DNA from: Cyanoderma ruficeps
Lineage: Eukaryota > Chordata > Aves > Passeriformes > Timaliidae
Assembly (NCBI GenBank): GCA_008694505.1
Contig: VZDJ01004378.1
Location: 10,725,472-10,789,471, forward strand
Direction: 5' to 3'
DNA: 64,000 nucleotides
This document shows positions 51,201 to 64,000 of this stretch, in pieces (the stretch's first letter is position 1; every line of letters begins with the position of its first letter). The notes beneath the pieces are model-generated. The model made no database searches and was not told the DNA's origin. It saw only the letters and a program-made list of their open reading frames with translations. The position numbers and the translations under genes are program-made.

Positions 51201-53900
51201 ATACTAAAATATTTCCTGGTTCAAAGCTGTAGTCACCCCAGGTTCTTAACCTTTAAACTGCTGATCACAAACATGTATGTGCTAAGTGCTCTATTAATAT
51301 CAATTTTATGCACCCATTGCTTTTTCAGAGTATTAAATGCTCTTCAGGAATGAGGATAAGATGAAGATTATGGGTGCTGCTGTTTGGCTACAGGAATACA
51401 GAGCAGCTGTTAGAGACCTGATGGTGTTTGTTACTCTCAGAGAGGCCAGTTGGCTAATACCTGGGGAAGGAGAAAGGGTATTGCAGAGGGATCATGAGCA
51501 GGTTTTATTATCTTTGAATGCCTTTGCTCTGAAACATGTTTGTCTAAAGAAGAGCATTCCACATGCTTGGATGGCAATTGCTGCATATATAAGACTTGTA
51601 CAGCTTTTGCCCAGATTTTCAGATGTTGTTAATGTTGCTCTAATGTCAGCTACTACATGGATGATGGAGCAGTTTTGGATAACACCTCTGAGACAAGGTG
51701 CAGCCTGGGATTTGGAATGCGGAATGCACCTGACAAAGCAGCAAGCTCAAGTATACAGTCCCTGGGCCCTTGTCAGGAGTGAGAGGGTTCCTTTCCTTCC
51801 AGGAAAAGGGTCCATCTCTCAAGTGTCAGAGCCTTCAGCCACATGTAGCTTTTCCTGTTCCTAGCAATTAAGGATCTTGGCTCCCCTTGCCCAATTCCTC
51901 TGGTTCTGAGCCTGGAAAAAATGGCATTTCTGTAGAGGTTAGGAACCTCAATACCTGCAAGATTAAGAAGTGAAATTACTCTACTGTAAAGATTGCTTAG
52001 ATGGAGCTCAAAGGAAGAAAGGATTGTCTTATATACTCATATACCATCCTGGTTGTGACAGCTGTGGATAGTGGGGCTGAGCTACAGGCACATTGCTTAC
52101 AATGGATATGAACTGTAAAGTAAAATATGTACTGCTTTTCACAGGCACTAGACCACGGGGAGGGACTGAGTCCTTATTCACTAATCAGTCTGTCTCATGC
52201 CAATCTTCCCTACTGATAGCTTCTTTCTCCAGTAAATGTACAAGATGTCCCAAATCAAAGATGTCCTTCTGGCATACAAAAATCTGTAATTTGACAGTGT
52301 CATCCAGATTACATTGTGTTCTGGGATACACTCAGGTACCAGGGAAGGACCATCAGCAATGTTTCACAAAGATGCTGGCCTCCCCCTCATCCAGAGTAGT
52401 TCATGGTTTAGGTATAAGCTTCTGACTTTTCTTTTTTTGTCATTTGGATTTTAAATTTTGGTTTAAAATTTTAATTTCCTGGCTCTCTAAGCTCAAATTG
52501 CACTTTTAACCAACTCTCCTTTNAAAGTATTCCAATTTCCATATTTCTTCAGATACATCCACTATTAAATGGCACATAATACACATTAGTTGGTGACTTA
52601 TACCATTCAATAGTTAGTGAATTATTCATGTCAGTAGCAATTCTTACACTTTTATGTCATCTGTATCATTTTATTTTAAAGGGTTTATATTTACAGAATG
52701 TCTCATGTTCTACCTCATCTCAATTTTCAGTGCAAATTTGAGTGCCTCACCATTTCTACTGGTGTGAAAAGGATTAAGATCCCATGCTTGTTTTGCACTC
52801 CCATTGTCTGAAGAACGGAAGTGAATTCAAAGTGGCTCTCACTACCAGACAAGTGTATACTTATTGGGAGGTTTGGGAGTGAGATAAAAGAAGTCAGTAT
52901 TATGCTTTTCTTTTGTCTTTCTTTTGCACTATCATAACATCTGGATTCTCTAAAACCAAGATGTTCCTTAGAATTTGCCTGTCCTGCAAAATTAAAAGGG
53001 AGAAAATGCCTAAAAGAAAAAATTTGAAATTTTTTGCAGGCTTTGATGGGTGTCACCTCACCTGAGTAATGACCTCAAAATTGGTATACTAGTTAAATTA
53101 GCCATCTAGGTTAAGAGTTAGCTCCAGGAACAGAGAGGAGATACCTCCAAAGGATCGCTGATTTCTCTCTTCAGGAAGGATGTCCTGTGGAGGACCTTTG
53201 TCCAACTAATTCAAGCTGGACCTCTAACTTTTATATAGCTTCAGCAAAATAAAAAAAATATCTGTCTTAAAGTACATTAATACCTTTCAAAAAATGGATA
53301 CAAAACAGGTAATTGTGCTCCTCTTTCACCTGCTTTTAAAGACTCCTAAATGCGTATGCTGAGACTCGTGTCTGTCTTAGACAGAGAAAAGCACCAGGTG
53401 ATTTAATCAACTGGTTCTATGTACCTCGTGGAGAAAATCAAGAAAGAATTGGATAAAAAGTGTCATTTTAGTTCCAGTAAGCAATTTACAGCCATTCACA
53501 AAGGAAAGGCCAGTAGGACTTTTCAAAGACAAAAGCATCCAATATTTCCCACTAAAGGCAGCATACTATTCTCAGTATCCCTTTAGCTAATGTATTAATC
53601 AGGTATCTTCAGTGTCAAATAATGGGTCTGTAATACAGAAATCACTGTGTTAGCTGGGTGATGGAGAATGACAGCTCAGTCAAAAGGCTGAGATCACACT
53701 GGCAAACACTGCAGCCATCATCAAGCAAAGGGATGGGCTGTGAGAGGCTTTCGCAAGAAGAGGATACTGACATTGACCTGAAAGTTTTAGAAGGAAAGGA
53801 GACTCACTGCATCCTGGGAGCCTCAGCAGGACACTTTGACCATGTGACCATTTCACTCCCCAGTTCCTCTGAAAACACCGATGCCCTATAAGATGTGGAT
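48213..53900. other. Intergenic region downstream of PDZRN4, first part
   Basis: No recognised gene or transposon. Contains a G-run cluster at 49709-49740, a minus-strand membrane-segment-like frame at 50098-50217 and a 175-codon plus-strand open frame at 51337-51864, all unassigned. A single N at 52523. Confidence 0.6.
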
Positions 53901-54527
53901 TGTTGCGGTGTGTGGTATTACCCTCGGCATGGCCAGCCCCGACACCGCAGCAGTTCTTGGGGTTCAGCAACCGGGAAGCGTCAGCAAGACGATGGCAAGA
54001 GGAGAAAGGAGGATCACTCCAGAGGCTTAGAGTGAAACCAGGTTTATTGGGATCAGCACAGACCCCTCGCCTCGTGTCCGGTGCCTCAAGAGTGACCCCG
54101 AGCACGAGGAGAGAGAGGGTTTTGTTACAGAAGGTGGGATCTCAGGGAGGGTAGGAACAGAGCCAATGGGGTACAACATGGAGTGGTTGTTAACATAGCA
54201 TACACTGACATACATGGAGATAGGAGGGGAAAGGTTCCAACCCAGCCGGTCACCAGAGATCCCTCTCAGAAGCTTCTGGACTTGAGGGACAGGTCTTGGG
54301 GTGACTGACAGGGCGGGAAAGGCTCTTGACACCTGATGGACAGGCAGCCAAGGCGGGAAAAGCAAACCAATCAGGAGCTGTATCTGGGGAAGGCTGTAGG
54401 GAAAAGGAGCAACTTTGGGTTACAAAGAGAAACTGGGGTACAGCAAACTGAACAAGAGTACAAAGAAAAGCCATTTTGTGCAACCCTAGACTTACAGCAA
54501 ACTTATTGTACAGAACACACCACCACA
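53901..54527 (-). mobile_element. Endogenous retrovirus LTR, solo type, minus strand
   Basis: 627 bp bounded by TGTTGCGGTGTGTGG (left) and GAACACACCACCACA (right), a good terminal inverted repeat with TG...CA ends. On the minus strand there is AATAAA (complement at 54043-54048) about 140 bases from the 3' end and a CCAAT-type motif in the U3 part. Flanks GTGGAT and TCGGAT share four of six bases, a possible decayed 6-bp target duplication. No internal retroviral sequence adjoins, so it is probably a solo LTR. CpG-rich and little decayed compared with its surroundings. Open frames in it are not genes. Confidence 0.75.
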
Positions 54528-54572
54528 TCGGATTTATCATGGTTAATCTCAATGAATTCCAGTTCTACTTCC

Positions 54573-54596
54573 GAGAGAGAGAGAGAGAGAGAGAGA
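54573..54596. repeat. (GA)12 microsatellite
   Basis: Uninterrupted GA dinucleotides just to the right of the LTR at 53901-54527. Confidence 0.97.
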
Positions 54597-54674
54597 AGGC
54601 TGCTGCTTGCCTAGCAGGAGGTTTATGAAAAAAATACCAAATCATGTGAGGCCCTGCGGAGTTGGGGAGAGGAG

Positions 54675-55335
54675 ATATCAGTTGGAAAGGACCTACAGCC
54701 ATCATCTAGTCCAGCTGACCAACCAATCCAGGGCTGACCAAAAGCTTAAACATGCTATTTAGGGCATTGTTCAAATGATTGAGGCATGGACCACATCTCT
54801 AGGAAGCCTAGTGTCTGGCCATCCTGTCAGTAAATAAATGATCCCTGATGTCCAGTCTCAACGTCCCCTGGTGCAGTGTTAGACCATTCCCACATGTCCC
54901 ATAACCGGATCCCAGGGAGATGAGATCACAGCCTCCGTCTCCACCTCCTCTACTCAGGAAGCTGTAGAGAGCAAGGAGGTCACACCTCTGCCTCTTTTTC
55001 TCCAAATTAGACAAACCCAAAGCCTTTTGCCATGCCGCCTAGTACATTCCTTCCACCCCTTTCACCAGCTTTGTTGCTCTCCTTCAGAAACATTTGAGTA
55101 CCCTCACCTTATTCTTGCATCATGGAGTCCAGTACACAGCACTCCAGGTGAGGCCACACCAGTGCTGAATACAGTGGGATAATCACTTCTTTTGACCAGC
55201 TGGTCATGCTTGATGCATCCCAGGAATGAATTTGTCCTTGCTGCCAGAGCACTCTGCTGACTTACATCAAGCCTGTTGCCGAAGAGCACACCTCAGATTC
55301 CTTTCTGCAGGGCTGCTTGCCAGCCACATCCTCTC
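54675..55335 (-). mobile_element. CR1 LINE, 3' part, minus strand
   Basis: A diverged CR1 in reverse complement: agttggaaaggacctacag, catcatctagtccagctgac at the 3' end, then catgctatttagggcat, ctccaggtgaggccacacca, agattcctttctgcagggct. Order matches the CR1 3' region over about 660 bases. It looks like a different subfamily from the 16.4-kb copy (no CCATGGGCAGGGACACC block). 5'-truncated, coding capacity lost. Confidence 0.85.
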
Positions 55336-56312
55336 CTTCAGCAGGATGCCACAGCACAGAAATGTTCAGTTATGACCATGGCATTGAAACAGAATTGAAA
55401 TACAAAACTCCTTATGAACATGGCCTAAGAACTTTTAATGAAAAAAATCAACTTAGCTTATCCTAAGGTCAGGGCATGAAGAGTATGAAGGATGAGAAGG
55501 AGTAGCAGATGCTGTGATGGTCTCTTTTCCTCATGGTGATGCTGAAGGATAAACATGGTGCAGTGTTCTGCAGCTGGAAGATAGAAGTGATATATTCAGC
55601 ACTTAAGGATAAAGAAGGTGATTTCTTGTATCCTCTATCACATAGTTGGCATGCACAGCTTAGTACCAAAGCACCAGTTTGCATGAGGCTGTATTTGTAC
55701 AGAAGCAACAGTGCTTACAGCCCCTCTGCATAGACTCACATCCACAGCAGCTCCTCAACATGCCACCGTGGGACCTACTGTAACTGCAGCAGTTTTTTTG
55801 CTGGAAAATGTTAAGATATAAAATGTCAAAGATAAAACATATCACGTATTGTATAAATACACTGCCTTACACCCATTGGCAAAAGTATTGTTCAAGGCAA
55901 AATACGCTTCTTTAACTTGACTTCTCTAAAATGTTACAGGTTATTGTGTTTATTTATACTCATCTTGATGGTGAGTCACTAAGGACACAATAATCCATGA
56001 AAGAGGAGAGGAGAAGCTTCCCTCACAGCAGAAGAATATTTTCATTATCCCATTTATAGTGCAGAAAAGATATGGACAAAAGATCTCCTCTGCTTGCAGG
56101 AGGAGACCAATGAAGCTGGCTGCACACTTTTCATCAGCAGTCATACACCTCCATGGGTTCATGGACCTGTATAAGTCCAGTGCATTGGCATTCAATAGAG
56201 CAGCAATCAGCATCCAGGCAGGGTGAGGTCAACTAGGTTTGTGTCTTTGAAGAATATAGTGACAAAAGCCATAAAGTCTCCTTAGCCATTTCCCCCACCT
56301 CCTCTGCTTAAC

Positions 56313-57138
56313 TCTTCATTCGTGACCTGGCCAATGTGACAGAGTGCACCCTCAGCAAGTTTAAACTATATAAAACTGGAAAGAGTTGCTGACACACCAG
56401 GTGCTTGTGCTGCCATCCAGAGGGACCTGGACTAGAGGCTAGAGAGATGGACAAACAGGCATCTCCTGAAGGTCAAGAAAGGGAAATGCCAAGCTCTGAG
56501 CCTGGGAAGGACTAAGCCTATGCAGCAGTGTATGCTGGAGGACATCTGTCTAGATAACAGCTTTGCTGAAAAGCCTGATGTACACTAAGTTGAACATGAG
56601 CCAGAAACATGCCCTGTCCATGTCAGTGGAGAGTGCCATATCCAGTCCTGTGTTCCCCCCATAAGACATACAAGGACGTGCTAGAATGGGTGTAGTTAAG
56701 ACCCATACACATGATTAAGGGACTGGAACACCTGTCAAAAAAGGACAGGCTGAGACAGCTTTGTCAATTCAAGCCTGGGAAGAGAAGTCTCAGAAGGACC
56801 TAATCAATGTGTATAAATACTTGATGAGGGAAGAAAGACAATGGATTCAGAATGCTCTCAGTGAGGGTCAGCAAAAGAATAACAGGCAGTGACAAAAAAC
56901 TGAAATACAGAAAAATCTGATTAAACAGAAAAAAAGCTTTTCTTTGATGTGCATGGTCAAACACTGTCACAGGATGTCCAAAGAGGCTAGATAGTCTTCA
57001 GCCTTGGAGATATTCAAAACCTAATTAAACACACACATTCCTGATCAAACAACTCTAACTGGCCCTGCTTTGAGAAGGGCATTGGATGGGGAGATCTCCA
57101 GATGTACATTCCAGCCTCAGTGGTTCTGTGATTCCGTC
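56313..57138 (+). mobile_element. CR1 LINE, RT C-terminal part and 3' end, plus strand
   Basis: Sense-strand CR1 from the region encoding the catalytic part of reverse transcriptase (gacagagtgcaccctcagca, then where FADD should be coded the frame is broken), through gctgccatccagagggacct, catgagccagaaacatgccc, aggacctaatcaatgtgtat and gcattggatggggagatctc to the terminal gttctgtgattccgtc. About 826 bases with many substitutions and small deletions; non-coding now. Confidence 0.9.
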
Positions 57139-60100
57139 GTCAACTAAATTACAAGCACAAAGCTTTTGAATGCAGGAAAGGACAATGAGAGCTGATCAGT
57201 CATGTGGGCTGTATAAGTCATGATATGCTTTGCTTTCTGACTAGAGCTCACACAGAGCTCTTGGCACATTTTTATGTATAAAATCCAGCCCATTCCCTGC
57301 AAATGATGAAATTTGGCAATATCCTAAAGGACACCGGCAGAACCATCCCAAAGGATGTGATCTCACAGACAAGCAAAACCCATCAATCCACAGCTGCATG
57401 AGAGTGCCCAAACCCACAGCCCTGGGTTTCTGGAACAACACAGTGTATTTTCGATTGCTGGGTTTTTTCCCCACAGGCAACCTGTGACCAGTATGTGAAT
57501 GTAATGTTAACTTCTAATTGCATCATATTAGCAGTTTGACATTGCATCTTACTAATGCTTGTTTTTCAAGGATATAGTGGAGAAATATAATCATATTAAC
57601 ACTGTGAAAGCAAACACAGAGGTAGTATAAATTGTTAATGCAATCTCCTTTCAAGAAGCTTGTTTGAATAGTGCAGTGGTGTATGAGAAAATGCCAGCCT
57701 TTCAGTCTTCCCAAATAGTGCAGCGCTTGCAGTCCGCTGCAGAATAAACATATACATTCTGTTTAAGGTAACAGATGTTCATTTGCTGTATGTTCCCATG
57801 AGTGCCCAATCTTTCGCCTGCATTCTGCTACCGTTTGCCTGAGACCCACCTGTGAGCCAGCACAGCAGTTTCTTAGACACGAGGTTGCCTCACTGATATG
57901 TCATGAACAAAAATGGTGGGGTTTATACATGTATATTCTTGTAAATCTTTCTCTGTTTTTCCTTCCTACCAGTGGGATCGTTAATTCTTCTGAATTGCAT
58001 CATCAGACTGAAAATGGCAGTCTCCATGCATAAAAGCTGCAAAGCTGTTTGGATTCTTCAAACTCTGAAGATCAGCTTTTAAACAAACTAATTAAGTTTT
58101 CTGCTTGCTGCTATTGAAAGTCTCAGTCAGATATAATTAAAACTGAGCAGCAGATGACAGCAGTGGCATTTGTCGGAATCATCCAGTGGTTCAAATACCA
58201 CTTCTGACAGAAATGTCAGAATGATAACACTCCCATCTTCCCCATGCATGCCAGGAAAAGCAGGAAGAACTTTTATTATAAATGCCTTACTGATAACCTT
58301 TATGAATCCCAGAGCACCAAATGCAACACACAAAATTTCATTATCCCAAGAGAAGATGCTCATTTCCAATGGAGTACATTTTGCAGCTTGTTGGGCTCCC
58401 TTGCAGTGTCTGTGTCTATTGGGACACTCGTTCAGAAATTAAAAGAGGAAAAAAGCCCTGATCCTGAAGTATGGGAGATTTCAGCCTTGCAGACAGCTAA
58501 GCTGGAAGAGATTCCTTAGGGAGTTAATGAGCTGAAACCAAATCAACATATTCCTCATATGGAAAGGGCAAAGCCGTAACACAGCTGTGTTAGCTATCCT
58601 TGAGCTGTACAGAAAGGTGAGAAGACAGAGTCCTTTCTGCACAGAGTTTAAATGGAACTGTTATTGCAAAAGATCACAGAACAGCACAGTAAACAGCAGA
58701 GACAGCCAAGAACAAATGAACAGGGGGAAATTTCTTTTAGAAACATTTTGAGATTACATTTGCTGCAGCTTCATACACAGGCTTTTCCTATTTTGTCTCA
58801 TCAGTTTTGCCAACAGATTTATAACACGCTCTTCTTGCCACTCTCTCTTCCTTGAGTGAGAATTTGGGTATTTTCTTCTTTTTTCTTTATCTCTGTTTTA
58901 AATAAATTGAGATCAAAAAGAAGAACGTCAGAAAAGGAATCAGTGGCACTTTGAGGTGACAACGACACCACTGTTGCTACTTCAAAATCCCTCAGCTCCA
59001 CTCTTGCCTGTAGCAATTACGTGTTGCCTGCATGCTGCCAGAAAGCCACCGTCACAACAGCAAGCCCGAGGGGAGGGGACGTGCTGGCTGTGACTTTTTG
59101 CCAGTCCCCAGGGGAAGACCCTGGCAATGGGTGGCTCAGCTTGGCCTCAAGGTGCTGAGCTGGGGCAGTGGGTTGAGCAGGGAGCAGCTCTGTTGCTTGT
59201 GATTCATCTTGGTGGCAGAGGAGGAATAGCACCAGAGCAGATGTGCTGATTGCAAATGCCTGAGTCAGAGCTTTTACTTACTCTAACAAAGATGCAAAGA
59301 CATGACAAACCATTAAAAATAATAATAATTCAATGCTTCTATTGAGCAATAATTAGACCATGGCAAAAAAAGAAACCACCCACCCTAATATACTTTTTGA
59401 AATGTTGTATTTGTGGAGGTGAACCTGATTGCTTACTTTTCCACTTTACTACTCTGTCTTATCATCAGGAAAATCATTTCTCCTGGGCATAGTCAGACCT
59501 GAGGCCATGTTTTTCCATAATTATCCTGAGAGATTTTCCTGCTGGAGTTGAGCAAATATTTCTATTATATTGCTTTTTCGTATGGTTGATGAGGAGGACA
59601 CAAGTACTTCTTTTACCTGCAGGGGTACTTGTATTGCATTATTACCCTAGCTCTGCAATAGTTTAGATTTGCAGATGGTGGTGTGTGACCTGACCAGGAG
59701 CAGCATTACTCTTTTTCTCTTGAACTCAGCAGACTACATCACACTGTATTGTGCACTGAATGCAACAGCACAGTCTTCTGTCTAAGCTCTTTTCTTTTTA
59801 GTAAGAAATCAAAGGACATTTACACTTTCTTTTCTTTTGACCTTTATTAGATAAGTGGGCACCTTAATCAGGATGTTTTTAGGTGGGAATGAAGTCTGGA
59901 AGGATTGTATTCTGGGATGTAAAAGTCTCAGGGATCACTCTTAGTGTTTGTGGCAGAACTGCATTGAAATTAACATATTACAACGGTTTGTGTCAGACTG
60001 AATTGCAAACTTTTCTGAAGCAGGGTGAACAGAAAGGTCACATTCCTCATCAGCTCATCTATCAGACTGCATGAGGGTATCTGAAGAGGTTAAATTCTTC

Positions 60101-63100
60101 TTCCAGGAAATAAAATCATAATTTCCCCTTTTCAAGTCCCAGCTGTGCCTCTGAATTTCCATTTACTTTGAACAAGAGCTAGCTTCATTGCATAGGTGTA
60201 TTGTTTTGGTTCCAGAAAGGATCCTTGTTTAAATTATAACAAGCCATTAGCAAAGATCCTTTTGTAGTGACTGCAGTTAATACAGAATTCTTTTCTGTCT
60301 TGCTCACCTCGGCACAAGTGCATATTGTGCCCTTTGTATTCTGCCAACTGAAGAACCTTCAGAATGATCTTCTGCCCCCAAAGTTGATTTAACACCTTTT
60401 GCTATTATTCAAATAAAAGGGGAAAAATAGGTTCCCGATTTCTTTCAACAGGCTGGAGCTGGCTGCTCGGGACTGCTTACTCAGGTAGCAGGGTGCAAGG
60501 GGAAATGCCTGCACATGGGTGTCTGTCAAGCTGCACAACAGGAGAGCAGCTGAGCACTGCGGCACCATCCCCGCTCAGGGCTGGGATTATGGCACTGCAG
60601 CTCAAGTGGAAGGATCGGCTTGCCCCAGCTTCATGCTTCAGCGTGCTATTGAAGTGACAGGCAATTTTCCATTGGTGGTTTGAAAGCCTTTTTATTTTAT
60701 TAATCCTTTTGTCGAGTAACAAAACCAGAGTCTTTTCTTCTGTTAAACACTGCTGCAGAATCTCATAGCTCCCAGTGACTCTGGCCAAGTCAGGTAAATA
60801 GATGGGCTCCGCTTCCCTCGTGGCCACCTTTGCTTCCATGTGCCTGGGCCAGTGAGCAGTGTCAGCAAGCTGAAAATGTCAGGCCACTGCTTTGGAGATG
60901 CAGCCTGTTCTTGTGGAAAGAGAGGTGGACAGCTTAACTCATGCAGGAGATATGCATGAGCATCCGCCATGCTTCATGGCACAGTGAACATTGCATGGTT
61001 ATCACCAAAACCCAATGAATTCTTTTCAGAGGTTATCTTCTCTCTAGAATATGTCCCATAGAATTACAGCCCAATCCTAGATAAAATACCACATTTTAAT
61101 ATTTTTTCCTTTTCATTTCATCTCTATCCCTTTTTTCTTTTTCTTTTTCTTTCTTCTTTTTTCTTTTTTATAAAAGCATGCTGTCTTTCAATTAACATAG
61201 TAATGACCTATTGTCACCTGTTACCATGCTAATCCTGAGCTGGTGTGAAATTACTTTATAATAAACACTATGCAGTTCTGACTTTCAATTAATTTTTCCC
61301 ATGCTGTGCTAAATCAGATTAACTGTACCCCACCCTTTTGACCACAGACATAATTCCTTCCTTATAATAAAATAGAGGATTAATTTATATGAAGCATATC
61401 TATACACATTTGCAAATAAATGTAAAGATAGACTTTGTACCATATTTGCACTGCTCACAGTGTCAGGTTGAATACAGAATCTGAGATTATTAATTATTAC
61501 GTTCACCGGGGTGCCAAAGGGTATTGCTGGTTTGTTGTTTATTACTATTATTATTATTATTATTATTATTATTATCACTAAATGTCTACAACTAAAAATA
61601 GATAAACAAATTGAGTACTAAAGGACTGCTACCTTCCACAGGTAATTACACCTAATGCTGTACAGCATTATGATGATCCCAAAAAAAGTAAACACTGCAA
61701 AATTAACCCAATCACCATTAATTTACTAAATTGCCTGTCATCCTTCTTGGATGTACAAATTTACAATGTGGCCAAATATAATAAATGCAACTGTGTTATC
61801 TTTTTTAATAGTCATTAACATTATGAAGATGGTTGATAGCCTAAGTGAAGCCTTTCAAAACTTGTATACTGGTATAGGGAAACCATATAAGGCAAATTTT
61901 TTAAAGCATATCCATCTTCAATGCAGAAAAAGCTTTCTAAAACTTTTTCTGGTCCTAGTAACTTCCAGGATGCAGTAGACTGCCATTTCATAATCAAAAG
62001 TAGTATAAATACAGAGTTGACTCTTGATTTTTCTCTGCAAAATCATTTTCTCTCTCTTCCTTAATTTTGACGTCCAAAGGTGCAGAATTATTGCAGATAT
62101 GAATCTTCTCCTTGAAAAAATAAAAAAACAAAGATGAAAGTAAGGTATTTCTACAAGCTTATGGATGCCTATACTTTCTTGTGCTTATTGCTCATTTGAT
62201 TCAGTTTAGCATACTTAACTGGTCCAAAATATGAAGGTTTTCATCCAAATTCAGCTCCTTGAGAATCATATTGGCAAACTGTCAGGCCAAACCCCAGCTC
62301 AAGCAGTCGTTGGTTTTTTGGTTTTTTTTTATTCACTAGCTGCATTATACTAGACACTTCAGAGCTGGGCTGGAGCACCCTGCACCCAGCTGGACCACTG
62401 TGTACAGACCCCCTGGCTCCCTGCATCCAGCACCAGGAGCAGCATCAGGACTGCGTCAGAGGTTCAGATTTACCTCCCATTCACAGTCCCTCATTTCTGG
62501 AGCAGCCTGTCGACCACCTTTTGCTAATTCAGCAGCTAAGCCAGAGGGAAAATCAGGGGCACCCTTTGCATTTGTAAGGGTGAATGTCCTGTCCAGTGGT
62601 GTACCTTTGAGACAGTGAATGATTGACTTCAAGCAGACAAGACAAGGACTAGCTGAGATTAAATACAGTTTTCTTTTGTGCTTCCTATTGATTCTTTGAA
62701 ACAGTACCACTGCTGTAGACAAGGAAAAAGTCATTACATATTCAGTGTTTATTGGCTTAATACTGAAATTTCAATGCACTCATTTTATTGCTTTTCTCAT
62801 ACTATTTGTGAAGTCCAAGTGTACAATAATAAATCAGAAAACCATATGCATACCTGGAAGGGTAAGAAATGGCAAAATGACCTACAGGATGCAAGAGCTG
62901 GATATTCTTGCCACTGTGGTGCAGATTGTATAAATAAAGTGAATAAACTGGCATTAGCATTTGGAGTAATACATTCCAGGAACAACAAAGTGAGCTAAAC
63001 CTAGTTAGATCAGGTCAAAGAAGCACAATCTCTACAGGCGGATTAAAGAGGTTGGAAGATACATCAAATTATTTTCTCATTTTTCTTAGGACTTCCTATT

Positions 63101-63749
63101 GCACAACCGTAATGAAAGGTCTTATCTCTGTCTTTTGCTATGTAGCTTTTTAACTGTACATATGATCCGACTTGGACTGATTCCAGCTTTGTTATTATTG
63201 AAAATCTGCTTTCAAATGCAAACATAAAAACACCAATGTGATAGCCAGTACTCTGTTTACAATGACAGTACTAAATGAGTGAGTCATTAATAGCTTTTTT
63301 ACTTTATTTTAATAGCTTTTTAAATTTTTCTTTACTTTATTACCCTCTTGCTTTATTTTATTACTTCAAAATGTTTTGCCAAATATCCATAAAACTTCAC
63401 CATTACCACCACTTCCACCCAACTGCAACTACCACATCACCACATTTATGAACTGGTTACAAGCCTTAGCCACATTAATATAATCTCTCTGACACACACA
63501 CATTTCTTTGAACTATCTTCTTTGCTTTGAAGAAAGCAAAGAGAGGAGAGATCGCATAAAATTCTCCTGCCATTATAGCTCAGAGGGGATAAATACTTTC
63601 AGTTATGATATTCCAGTCAACAAAGTTCACTCCAGTTTCCCAATGTTAAAGTATTGACAGCTCCTGTCTATCCATGTGCTGCAAATCAACATGTCCAAAA
63701 AATAAACTGGAATATAACAGTAGTCCTCTCACCTAGTAAAGCAGGCCAC
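57139..63749. other. Intergenic region, second part
   Basis: AT-rich with GC-richer islands near 59030-59220 and 60440-60960. No gene, RNA gene or clear transposon recognised. A pyrimidine-rich stretch lies at 61100-61170 and an ATT microsatellite at 61541-61576. Confidence 0.6.
61541..61576. repeat. (ATT)n microsatellite
   Basis: About ten pure ATT units from 61547, preceded by one interrupted unit (attact). Confidence 0.95.
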
Positions 63750-64000
63750 TGTCGCTAGCCGAGGCTGGGTGTGTCCCACTTTAGGGACAGAAAGAGAGCA
63801 GGCCAGAAGCATCGCAGTGAGGGGACAATCTCCTCTACTTTATTTACAATTTTCTACTTTATACATTTGTACAGCAGTCCAGAGATTGGCTACAGAGGTT
63901 GCCACCTCTTAACCTGGATGGTGGACATCACCATCAATCATTTCTTCTCTCAGAGGAGAAGAATGCAAACATTCCAAGAATAAACATTGTTTATATCAGA
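63750..64000 (-). mobile_element. Endogenous retrovirus LTR, 3' part, cut by window edge
   Basis: The left edge TGTCGCTAGCCGAGG is the complement of an LTR 3' end (...GCGACA). Read on the minus strand there is a TATAAAG box (complement 63857-63863) about 13 bases before AATAAA (complement 63839-63844), the latter about 90 bases from the end, consistent with a compact R/U5. The U3 start and any internal region lie beyond 64000. Different in sequence from the other two LTRs. Confidence 0.6.

Noticed and set aside
53680..54552. Several minus-strand frames of 100-141 codons and plus-strand frames of 84-92 codons
   Set aside because: They lie across or within the LTR at 53901-54527 or its flank; GC-rich LTR sequence gives long frames by chance.

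Overview
This window is vertebrate nuclear DNA, most likely from a songbird (passerine). It consists almost entirely of introns and flanking sequence of one gene. The avian call rests on several CR1 (chicken repeat 1) LINE fragments, three retroviral LTRs, and a short retroposon at 40436-40556 that joins the 3' half of a tRNA-Ile to a CR1-type 3' tail, an architecture known from passerine SINEs. The draft origin of the assembly shows as a 27-base N gap at 39816-39842 and single Ns at 8639 and 52523.

The gene is PDZRN4 (LNX4), a PDZ-domain and RING-finger scaffold/E3 ligase family member, on the plus strand. Seven coding exons are visible: 6759-7012, 8594-8702, 30670-30768, 32921-32983, 36449-36550, 39990-40106 and 46068-47594 (stop included). 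They join in frame across GT-AG introns to give 756 residues: the end of PDZ1, a linker, a complete PDZ2, an acidic/Ser-rich region, a short coiled-coil-like segment, a basic C-terminal region and a terminal PDZ ligand (SVTTV). The RING finger, TRAF-type zinc fingers and the start of PDZ1 must lie upstream of base 1. The paralogue PDZRN3 is disfavoured by many residues in the last exon. A poly(A) signal at 48189 gives a 3'UTR of about 0.6 kb.

Layout: 1-6758 is the intron upstream of the first visible exon. 7013-46067 holds six introns, the largest about 22 kb (8703-30669), containing one solo-type LTR, a GC-rich block, three CR1 pieces (two in the largest intron) and a tandem 72-bp duplication. 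48213-64000 is the downstream intergenic region, with no recognised gene. It has a repeat-dense patch at 53.9-57.1 kb (one LTR, two CR1s) and an LTR that runs off the right edge.

There is no operon, CRISPR, phage or defence system here. The observations most worth checking are an in-frame alternative 5' splice site that would add 74 codons after PDZ2, a 6-bp duplication with an ambiguous base in the second visible exon, a minus-strand membrane-segment-like open frame with an acceptor-like sequence near 50.1 kb, and a few possible conserved noncoding elements.
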